Assembly: GCA_015680685.1 (NCBI GenBank)
Contig: MNCI01029688.1
Span: forward strand, 1,335,803 to 1,377,677
Origin: Gnetum montanum
Taxonomy: Eukaryota; Streptophyta; Gnetopsida; Gnetales; Gnetaceae
Length of the DNA: 41,875 nt
Direction of reading: 5' to 3'
The position numbers were made by a program, and so were the translations under genes. This document shows, piece after piece, positions 30,960 through 40,245 of the stretch (positions are counted from its first letter, which is position 1; each line of letters starts with the position of its first letter). A model generated the notes under the pieces. That model was not told the origin of the DNA. It did not search any database and saw nothing but the letters and a program-made list of their open reading frames with translations.

Positions 30960-31745
30960 GCATTTGCATAGAGTTATGAGGACCTTCACCAAGGAATCTC
31001 ATCCAAAATTTGCCAACATCATATCTATCTAGAAGACAATGTAAAACTAATAAGATTTCCCCCAAGATGAATTAATCTAGCCATAAAATAAATTGTTAAG
31101 GATGAAATTTCAAAAATTTGGAAAGGAATAATTTATCCAATAGTTGATAGTGAATGGGTAATCCCCATTATTTTAGTACCAAAAAATGGTGGAAAATGGA
31201 GAGTCTGTGTAGATTATAGAAGGTTAAACCAGAATACAAAGAAAGACCAATTTCCATTACTATACATAGATCAAATTCAGGGAAAATTAGAAAGACATGA
31301 ATATTATTGCTTTTTGGATGGATTTAGTGGTTATAATCAAGTAGCCATTGCCCTTGAATACCAACATAAAACAACCTTTACATGTTATTATGGAACTTTT
31401 GCTTATAAATGTATGCCTTATAGCCTTTGTAATGCACCAATTACTTTCCAAAGTGCCATGATCTTAATATTTTCTGATATGTTATAAGATTATGTTGAAT
31501 TTTTTATGGATGAGTTTTTAGTCTATGGGAATACTTATGATGAAAATCTACAACATCTTGAGCATGTCTTAGATGGATGTATTGATAAAAATTTAAAATT
31601 AAGTTGGGAGAAGAGTCACTTGATGGTTAAAAGTGGCATAGTGTTAGACATGTTATTTCTAAAGATGGGAAAAGGATGGAATGATGAGAAAATAAGATTG
31701 ATATCTACACTTCTAGATCCAACTAATTTAAAGATACTTTGATGT
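30960..31745 (+). pseudogene. pol: Element D reverse transcriptase
   Basis: Readable blocks: EWVIPIILVPKNGGKWRVCV, DYRRLNQNTKKDQFPLLYID, YCFLDGFSGYNQVAIALEYQ, YKCMPYSLCNAPITFQSAM and DYVEFFMDEFLVYG. The catalytic pair is M-D-E instead of V/M-D-D, so one catalytic Asp has become Glu. A TAA interrupts SDML*DYVE near 31,487. TGA 31,740-31,742 ends the frame. Confidence 0.88.
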
Positions 31746-32410
31746 TTTCTAGGACATGCTAGGTATTATAGAAGTTTTATCAAAAACTTTTCAAAAATTG
31801 CTAAACCATTATACATGGTCTTAGAAAAAGATGTTTCATTTGTTTGGACTAATGATTGTTAAGAAGCATTTTTGAAATTGAAAAAATGAGTAACCATAGC
31901 CCCTATATTAAATGCACCTAATTGGGATTATCCATTTGGTTTAATGTGTGACGCTAGTGACACATCAGTAGGGGTAGTTTTAGGATAATACATTGATCAT
32001 AAATAACAAGTGATCTATTATGTGTCTAAAAGTTTAGACCAAGCTCAAGTAAGCTATACAACTACAGAAAAAGAATGATTAGCTATTATACATGCTATAG
32101 ATAAATTTAGACATTATTAAATAGGATATAAAACTAGAGTATATACTAATCATTTAGCTATTAAATTCTTAGCTACTAAAAAAAATTAGAAAATGAATGA
32201 ATAATGAGATGGTACTTATTACTCCAAGAATTTGACCTAGATATTTTAGATAAAAGAGAAAGGGAAAATGTAGTAGCAAATAATATTTCAAGGGTAGAAA
32301 CTAATGATGATAATTGAACACAAGGAGTCTTTCTTGATGAATTTCTTGATGAACCTTTTTCTACAAGAAAGGATCCTTCATTTGTTGATATAGCTAACTT
32401 TCTAGCCACT
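31746..32410 (+). pseudogene. pol: Element D RT connection and RNase H
   Basis: FLGHARYYRSFIKNFSKIAK and PLYMVLEKDVSFVWTND, then RNase H: YPFGLMCDASDTSVGVVLG (first Asp), VIYYVSKSLDQAQVSYTTTE KE, AIIHAIDKFRHY, TNHLAIKFLATKK. Stops interrupt about every 30 codons. No second RNase H follows, which separates this element from element A and fits Athila. Confidence 0.82.
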
Positions 32411-33420
32411 TTGAAAACTCCTACTAGTTGGACGAAGGAAGGAAAGAAATCTTACTTATGCACCATATTTGGATACATCTGGAGTAGTTCATATCACTAT
32501 AGAATCTATAAAGATAACATAGCAAGGAGATGTGTAGCTGTGAATGAACAACAAAAAATTCTACAAATGTGTAATAATTAATTTGGGGGTGGCTACTTTG
32601 ATAGCAAATTTACTACTATCAAAATTCTTCTAAGTGGATTTTATTAGCCCTAAATTTTTAAAGATTCACATAAGTGTAAAAAAATGAGAGCCATCACAAA
32701 AAGACATGAAATGCCCTTAAAACCAATTTTAATAATAGAACCATTTGATGTGTGGGGTATAGAATTTTTAGGATCATTTCCACCATCTAATGGATGTTAA
32801 TAGATTTTGGTTTGTATTGACTATGTCCCCAAATGGGTAGAAGCAAAAGCCACCCTAAAAATGATGTTAAGGTTGCTATAGCATTTGTTAGAGAAAATAT
32901 TTTAACATGTTTTGGAACTCCACAGGTGATCATTAGTGATCAAGGAACACATTTTGTTAATAAAATCATGGAAAAATTCCTTCACTCTTATGATATCCAA
33001 CATAAAATAGCTACTACCTATCATCCTCAAACAAATGGCCAAGTAGAGAATTCTAATAGAATTATCTTGAATATTTTAACAAAAACTATATCTACTAAAG
33101 GAAATGATTGGTCTAAAAAATTGGAAGATGCGCTTTGGACTTATCAAATTACCTATAAAAAAGCTTAGGATATTCACCTTATCAATTGGTTTTTGGTAAG
33201 CTATGCCTATTACCTATTGAACTTAAATATCAATCTTTATAGTTAGCTCAACAACTCAACTTTGATGAAGACATGAACTAGGCCATTTGAATCAACCAAC
33301 TTCATGAACTTGATGAAAAGTGGCTACATGCTCTTGACAAATAAAAAATTGTAAAGAAATAAATGAAGACATTATATGATAAGAATATATTTAAAAATAA
33401 CTTTTCCATAGGTGATAAAG
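32411..33420 (+). pseudogene. pol: Element D integrase
   Basis: IIEPFDVWGIEFLGSFPPS carries the first core position as Glu where the family has Asp (WGIDF). Next, VIISDQGTHFVNKI has Asp 2 and TNGQVENSNRIILNILTK has the final Glu. LEDALWTYQITYKKA and the C-terminal FSIGDKVLLYSMRL follow. The zinc-binding part (near 32,540-32,650) is very decayed. Confidence 0.85.
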
Positions 33421-35453
33421 TTCTTCTCTACAGTATGAGATTACATAAATTTCTAAGGAAGTTAACAACTAGGCCCTTATTTAGTTATCCAACCCCATGA
33501 TAATGATAGCATACTCATATCACCTATTGATGATTCCTCAACTACATTCTTAGTCAATGGACAAAGACTAAAGTTATATCATCAACATCACATTGAGGAA
33601 CTTGGAGAATATGAACTTATAAAGCTAATTTACCAAACTTATCCCATAACTAATGAATGACATAACAAAAATTCATTAGAAGTGTTATATCTTAAAAATT
33701 ACCTTCAACAAGACTCTTATGTCATAGAATAAACTATAAAGTAGTATTTACAGTTTACAATTTTTACCTTCAAAATGTAGAGGGCAATAAGACATTCTAT
33801 TAGTAGTTGGGACTATAAAGAATTAGGTAGCATCATGTCTAGAATGTAAGAGAGAAGGACTACTCCTGCCTTGAGATAAGTAGTTTTAAACCCAAAATCC
33901 AACTAAGGGTAAGCCTTAGATTAATGAGTGTCTTACACATAATAAACTTTATTATTTTTTGATAATATTCTTTAAGTACAAGTTTCATAAGTCAAAGTGG
34001 CTAAATAGCTTAGTTTAGGGTAATTCTTATTAGTATTTGGTTTCTATTAAATACCTTATTGGATGAGTCACTAAGGTGGAAATGGTGCATTATATTGGAC
34101 CTATTTTTTCTAGTAGCAAAAGGAACCTATCGATATTAAGCCATACGAGCAACCGTTACAAAATGAAATTGGATCCCACAGGAACCTCATGGTTGAAGGT
34201 GGTCAGATATTGAATTTCTTGCAAAAAAAGAGAAAAGAAAAAAAAAGAGAAAAAAGAAAAGAAAAGAAAAGTAAGGGATAAAAATTAAAAAATAAAAAGA
34301 AATAAATGATCCTAAAAGAACCTTCAATCATGAGCTAAGCCCCACTCCCGTAAGAACCTTACAGTTGCTTCAAGCTCATAATTTCAAGCATCCTAAAAGA
34401 ACCTACTTATGTAAGTAGAGTGTTTACAGGACAATGAACAATTCCCAATCAAATCAAGGTGCCACAACCTTAGAACTAGGGTATAACACTAGCAATGAAG
34501 GAGTGACTCCTTCATAATTGTTATCTTAATGGGTATCTTCACTTTTAATCATTCCTCTTAATCTATTATTTAGTTATTTTGCTTTTATTTGTCTTTTTAC
34601 TTTTATTTTTATCTAGTTTTTACTATTTTCTATTCCTCTTTTTCATTTTTGTCGTGTTATCTTTCTATTTTTTATTTCATGGTCATCTCTTTGACTAGTG
34701 GTACTTTTGTGCATGAGTTTTCTTTGTGTTTCCCATCATGTCTTATGTATGCGTCAATGGTCAAGATTCTATGGTAGCCAATGATGGATATTAACACTTT
34801 TTCATCCATTATCTTTGGTTTCCTCTTAGTTTGGATATATAAAACCCAAGGAAACTTTTGCTTTTGGTATATTCTTTAACCATATCTCTTTTTAATACTT
34901 TATATTTGCTAATTAACCTAGGTATGTTACATACCTTAGCTTAATTAGGGAGAGGGGATAACTAATTAATAAAGGATTTAATAGTAGGGTATGACCAACT
35001 AGGTAGTTGAGCCAAGATCAAGTTAGGGAATGAGTTATGAGTAAGTAATGCATCATAGATCCTTGAATCATAGGAAAGGTTTAAACCTTGAGTTTATAAG
35101 ACATTATTGCACCTAAAAAAGTAGACCTTTTGAGACAAGGTTAAGTCCAATTAATCCTAAGTAGGACCTTCCTAACTGAGTTATATGTGAACTCATATCC
35201 AAGAATAAAAATGTATTATCAAAAGAGAAATAGGTATGATTAGTAAATAAATATTTGGAAATTTAGGCAATAGACATTTATTTTTGTTTCAATTTTTTTC
35301 TTGTTAAATGTCTACATGTTTCCAATATGTTAAATTTTGAATGCCTAAAAATATCTTGGAATAATTCTATTTTCTTATACATCTATTAATGTTTTATTTT
35401 ATTTTATTTTCACCTTAATGGGCAAGAATTGGCCAAAGGCTAGTGAGGAGCTA
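33421..35453 (+). other. Element D 3' non-coding region
   Basis: About 2 kb without genes between integrase and the 3' LTR, as is usual for Athila elements. It includes a long A/G-only stretch (34,224-34,275) and T-rich sequence at 34,540-34,700 that yields a spurious hydrophobic frame. The likely polypurine tract is just before 35,454 (GTGAGGAGCTA), but it is weak. Confidence 0.6.
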
Positions 35454-36597
35454 TGTTAAACCCCAAAATTAGTAGTTTTTAAATCTTAATTACATATTTT
35501 TAATTATTTAATTAGTGTTTAATTAATTTTTAATTTATTTTAGTTTATTGTATTTTATTTTATTATAGTGATGAGTATTAGTTTATTAGTTTTTATGTAG
35601 TAAATACTTGAACCAGAGGTGTACGTTTTATTGTTGGGTAGCAATGTTGTGGCAGTTGAGGAATCCAATTCTATGATCTATACTAGTGTTATGTTTTTTG
35701 GTTTCTAGTTTTATCTTTGCAATAGTAACAAGAATGCATGTTAAGGATTTATAGTAGTAATCGAGATGCAACTTGGACGTTGGTGCTACAATGTGAATGT
35801 GCCATTCCATCAACCATATTCTTTGACTATGCAACTACAACTTTTTCCTACAACTGTTACCTATGCAGGTGATGGCAGTGGATGTTATAGTGAACATTAC
35901 CTGCACGAGTGGTGGTGGTGGATACAGTGAACACTACCTGTGTGGGTGGTGGTAGTGAACATTACAATGGATGTTATGCATGGGTAGTAATTACCATGGC
36001 CATTACCCATGGGTGGTGGCCCCTCATGTGCTAGACCAATCTTTATGAATTTCTTAACTAGATGCAACAAAGGACAAAGAATAAGAAAGGATATTAAGAA
36101 ATAGAGAGAGGATAATATTGAGTAAACCACACCTAATTAGAATTTTTTTTTGAGCACAAAATTATGAAGTAAGAGTGTTGATGCATTGTGGTAATTAATA
36201 GCCAATAATGTTTTAAGATTGTGAAGTTGTTATACTATGGATATGACAAAGTAGGATGACAAATTAGGTGATGCCTCCTTCGTAAAGTTTCTTATTAATA
36301 ATAAATTTATTTAAATTCAATTTGATTTAATTAATTTTATTCATATTTTAACTTAATGTTAAAAGTTAAGTTGAATATTATTGATTTTACTTATTGGTGA
36401 TAACCATAAGTGTGGTGTTCTCAATTGAATCTAGATCTAATTGTTGGTTTTATGTCTTGATGATCTTTTGATTTTAAACCATTCTTCCATGGGATATGAC
36501 TCATAGGTCAATCACAAACAAGGTGAAAATTTCTACAATGAAATAAATGAAGATAAAGATTAAAGGTATCTAGTACTGAATTTTACTTGGCTCATCA
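35454..36597 (+). repeat. Element D 3' LTR
   Basis: 1144 bp, starting TGTTAAACCCCAAAATTAG and ending GGCTCATCA, directly followed by CTAGA. It is collinear with the 5' LTR, with many substitutions and small indels. Confidence 0.92.
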
Positions 36598-36602
36598 CTA
36601 GA
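36598..36602 (+). repeat. Target site duplication of element D, right copy (CTAGA)
   Basis: Exact repeat of 26,723-26,727. Confidence 0.85.
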
Positions 36603-37095
36603 CTCTTGCAGTTTCATCTTGTGATTTTAACAAATAGTTAGTGAGTTCCCATAGTATGGGTTTGACTAAGTAGTCCAATATCTTATTTGAATGGTATTGT
36701 ACCTAGACACATTCCATGAATGGTAATAAGATAGAGATTGATTCACATTCATTGTAGCACCTTTACTTAGATTAAATTTACTCTCCATGTAATTTTCTCT
36801 TCATATACTTAGTTAATATTTATGTTTCCATGCATATTAATTAATTTGTGGAATGAGTGCAACTAGTTTTGAGCATAAACATATATTCACTTGGTATCCT
36901 AGTAGTTTTATTGCTTGGTTTGCCCAGTAGCATAACACTTGGTAATCCTAGTCATGGATATGTGGGTTTAAGACATGTACAGTAAGCTGGGAATAGACAC
37001 TCATCACCCTTAGGCTAGTTTAGAATTTATATGTTGTTGTTAATTAGATTAAAAAATCTAAGTTTCTCTATTATCATTAAGATTAGCATAGGGCT
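36603..37095 (+). repeat. Old element E-family LTR, continued
   Basis: Collinear with the middle of the element E LTR: TATTGCTTGGTTTGCCCAGT .. ACACTTGGTAATCC .. CAGTAAGCTGGGAATAGACA corresponds to the 37,517-37,605 region, and ATTAGCATAGGG to 37,682. It is the part of the old LTR to the right of element D, and is itself interrupted by element E at 37,096. Confidence 0.6.
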
Positions 37096-37106
37096 TGATG
37101 AGTCAT

Positions 37107-37161
37107 GATATCGCATCTGTGATATCGAGTCCGCGCCTACGATATCGCGTACATGATATCG
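37107..37161 (+). promoter_or_regulatory. Four GATATCG boxes in the element E LTR
   Basis: GATATCG at 37,107, 37,121, 37,141 and 37,155, within 55 bp and ending 17 bp before the TATA box. The spacing (14, 20, 14) and position suggest binding sites for a regulator; which one is unknown. Confidence 0.5.
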
Positions 37162-37178
37162 CAGCCCGCCGAAACATC

Positions 37179-37186
37179 TATAAATA
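37179..37186 (+). promoter_or_regulatory. TATA box of element E LTR
   Basis: TATAAATA in the context AACATCTATAAATAAGAGGC. Confidence 0.6.
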
Positions 37187-37906
37187 AGAGGCAGCTTTCC
37201 CTTGTTCACTCATCTAGAGTTAGTCCCTTAGCCAAAATATAGAATTTTTACCATTCCAGAGTTAGAATAATTTCCATGTGCCTATAGTAGGAGTCTTAAT
37301 GTGAATGGATCTTTATTCGAGAAAATTGTACCTGAGCACACATTTGTGTACGACAATAAAGATGAACTTTCTAATAAACCTTGCAGCATGTGGACTAAGC
37401 TCAATAGGATTAATTATTGTTAAATGTTTAATTTCTTTCCTAGATAACTAATCTCTTACAACCCTTGACTCTCCTAATTAAGTGCATTCAGTACGACCTC
37501 TTTGAGCACATCTGTAATGCTTGGTAACCCGGTAACGAGTAGCATTTGGTAATCCCAATAGCGTTGCACTAGTTCAGGGTGTGTGCAGCAAGTGGGAACA
37601 GATACTAGTGTTAGGACAATTAGAACTTAGTTAGTGAATAATTAATGAAAGTTAGTCATTTAGTTCTCTTCACCCTTCCCTATTAGCATAGGCGTTAAAA
37701 AGATAAAAGTTATAAAAATCACATACCTCAAACTTACTTAACCATACAACCGTGACAATACACGTAAGTTTGGGAGGATAACGATTGATTAACCTTAAGT
37801 GTTCCATTAGGGCACGTAAGCAATTAGTCCTTGGAGTTCGACCCGATCACATGTGAGATGCTCGTATTCGTATGGTTGAGTGTAGGGGTACCTCGCCACT
37901 CATCAT

Positions 37907-37924
37907 TGGAGCCGTTGCCGAGGA
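37907..37924 (+). other. Element E primer binding site (tRNA-Asp)
   Basis: TGGAGCCGTTGCCGAGGA matches the tRNA-Asp 3' complement at 16 of 18 positions. It is the best preserved of the three primer sites here. Confidence 0.8.
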
Positions 37925-38052
37925 CTTAGTTGTTTGTGTGCTACATAGAACATAGGAGATCATTCATATCGTTGGGAAACTTAAATGAACCCTTAGGGTT
38001 GATGAAAAGAAAAATAATATAACAGTAAAGAGCACACCAAACAAGACTAAAA

Positions 38053-38960
38053 ATGTCTTCTTCTTCACACAAAAGCACTTTACCACCTAGGAACAACACT
38101 AGAGATAGTCGGTGGCACAACACACATAATCAAAATCTGCTAGTTCCTGAACAATTCTATGTGGTATATATTCATCATGATGAGTATATACCTGAATTTA
38201 CCTTTATTCTCCATCAAGATGAACAACTACATTGGAGAGACTTGGAGGGTAACATAGTGTTGCCTCCAGACTAAGCAGTCCCCAACATGCTCCTTCGTGC
38301 TCTTGCACGAATTGGCATGTCACAATTGTATGTAGAGTATGTTGCATGTGATTAAAACACAAGGGACTACCATCCCACAAAAGCACAATGTCAAAGGGAC
38401 TTGCAACAGAATAGATACTATACATCGTTGAAGGAAAAAGGACCCCATAATGCTCCACCCGTCTTAAGCGAAATTGAGGGTGGTGAACCTATTTCAATAG
38501 GTTCTCCAAAAAATGGTGTTCCCTCTTCTAACAATGGTGAGGAGGTGGTGTATCAGAACCTTCATTCCACAATTCAAAACCCTGGTTCTGATCCCCATGA
38601 ACACTGAGTGTTCAACAAGGAAACACAAACACATAATAAGGGCGGGCATTCTGATCATCATCACAATCGGGGCCGAGACCACAAAAGAGAAGGTAGGAAA
38701 CATCATTATGGCGATGGTTCTCCTTCTTCTTCACCTTCATCATCACATTCAACCTCTCATTTAGTATCAAGATGTAGTCATAAGGAACCTAACCATTACG
38801 ATAAGGGTAAATAGAGTGAGAAACCTTGACGAGAGAGTCGAGAGCAAGGATGGGGACACTCTAGAGAATCACGGCATGGATGAAGGGAAAGTAGGGAACC
38901 ACGTAGACATCATAGATGCTATGAAAGAAATGACGACGAAGAACCCCTACTTGCAACCCG
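38053..38960 (+). pseudogene. gag: Element E gag N-terminal region, His/Arg/Ser-rich
   Basis: ATG 38,053 opens MSSSSHKSTLPPRNNTRDSR and runs to TAA/TAG stops at 38,272-38,274. Later frames carry a basic low-complexity part around 38,608-38,815 (NKGGHSDHHHNRGRDHKREG, then Ser-rich SSSPSSSHSTSH) and RE-type repeats up to 38,930. Such an extension is unusual ahead of a gag capsid domain. It could bind RNA, but that is inference. Several stops are present. Confidence 0.55.
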
Positions 38961-38964
38961 AAGC

Positions 38965-39291
38965 ATGTTAGACATCATGGAGGATGTAAGAATTCCTAAA
39001 AGGCACGAAAAAGATAGCACGATCAAGAGAATAGACATGAATAATATCCCACTATTTGAGGGGGGATACAACACTGATCCTCAGAACCACTTACAAGCAT
39101 TTCACGATGCATGTGCCTTGCAGAACATTGAGAATGAATGGAAAAAATTAAGGTTGTTTCCAAGGACACTGATGAAAGAAGCGAGAAGCTGGTATCGGTC
39201 CTTAGAACTGGAATCCATTCGAAGGTGGAGTATGATGCTAGAACTGTTTAACGATAAGTATCAAATGTACTCCCAGGTGTCCAACCTATGA
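38965..39291 (+). pseudogene. gag: Element E gag capsid-like domain
   Basis: IPLFEGGYNTDPQNHLQAFH, then DACALQNIENEWKKLRLFPR, TLMKEARSWYRSLELESIRR and WSMMLELFNDKY form the retrotransposon gag (UBN2/gag_asp-like) helical domain. The frame ends at TGA 39,289-39,291, and the domain continues in a second frame (DYSQQDQLRHLIDGL). Confidence 0.82.
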
Positions 39292-40245
39292 AAGAAAATC
39301 CAAGGATGGAAGTAGGGAACTCATGAACCCTTGGATGTTGCCATGGGCTGATATTATGCACTGCTACATCGTTGCCCAGGCCATGATTACTCACAGCAAG
39401 ATCAACTACGCCATCTCATAGATGGACTTAGGCATGAAACCAGGAGAACCCTTGGAACATATGGCCAAGGGAGATTATTAGAGCTTAGGTCCCATCAATT
39501 TCATAGATTTTTGGAGCAAGTAGCTAAGGAAGAAGGAGAGCTATGTAAGAGAGAAAGTGCAGAAGAGTACAACTGCGATCCTTCCCTCCAAAAAAGGGGA
39601 GTGAGATTCTATGAGAAGGAGGAAGAGTCACCACTCGAAGAGATGGTGAATAGGAAAAACTTTCCACTCCAAAAATTAATAACAGAAGTGTCAGCAAAGG
39701 TAGATCAAATGTGGGACTCCTTAGATAGTAGATTTGAAACTGTTCTCAAAATCGTAGAGGAGTCTAAGGAGCAAGGTAGTGATTATGATAAAAAGAAAAA
39801 GAGGGATTTGGACCATGCACGTAACAAAGATAAGAGTAAAATGGCCATCACAAAAGAGGTTGTGGATTCTGATATAGACAATGACGGTGGATGTGAGATA
39901 TGCCAGTATGACCATCCTAAGGGATGTTGCCCAGTAATCTCACATCTGTAAGAGTTTGAGATGTATGCACTTAATCCACGACTTAAGAAATGGCAAGCAC
40001 CCCAATGGTTGCCTTATCCCCAAGGTAACCTGAGGTAGTTCCACCAAACATTAACATATTATCCAAATGAAACTCTTTCACAACCTATTGAGCAACACCA
40101 ATAGTGGAAATACCCATAGTCATGGGGGATGCCATTGCCAAGGAAAAAATACCCTTACCGGCAACCAGATCCATATGGCTACTACATGCAGCAGCCAATC
40201 TCTCCATGTAACTCTATTGGTCACGTGACCCCACAACGTCACTAC
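39292..40245 (+). pseudogene. gag: Element E gag C-terminal region with zinc knuckle
   Basis: The frame 39,511-39,951 carries a charged helical segment (KLITEVSAKVDQMWDSLDSR) and then CEICQYDHPKGCC, a C-x2-C-x3-H-type knuckle as in Athila gags. It continues past a stop into a Pro/Gln/Tyr-rich tail (RKKYPYRQPDPYGYYMQQPI) and breaks at 40,246, where the LTR was inserted after ACTAC. Confidence 0.75.

Larger units (their letters stand above)
26728..36597 (+). mobile_element. Element D: structurally complete Athila-like LTR retrotransposon
   Basis: Two LTRs (26,728-27,894 and 35,454-36,597), both starting TGTTAAACCCCAAAATT and ending CTCATCA, a primer site three bases inside, gag-pro-RT-RNase H-integrase in order on the + strand, and a perfect 5-bp target duplication. 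Total length is 9,870 bp. The LTRs differ at many positions (I estimate about 85 percent identity by eye over the last 200 bp), so insertion is old. All domains contain stops. Confidence 0.93.
37096..37905 (+). repeat. Element E 5' LTR
   Basis: 810 bp with 8-bp inverted ends TGATGAGT and ACTCATCA. The promoter lies close to the start: GATATCG boxes, then TATA at 37,179. A primer site follows after one base. Confidence 0.85.
37096..40245 (+). mobile_element. Element E: truncated Athila-like gag-bearing element
   Basis: LTR, primer site and gag on the + strand, then cut by the family B LTR at 40,246. No pol is visible in the window. Flanking sequence shows it landed inside an older LTR of its own family (after GGGCT, 37,091-37,095; the matching duplication would be outside the window). 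Confidence 0.8.

Noticed and set aside
34589-34777. Hydrophobic open frame that could look like a membrane protein
   Set aside because: It lies in the T-rich 3' non-coding part of element D, has no family resemblance, and such frames are expected in T-rich DNA.
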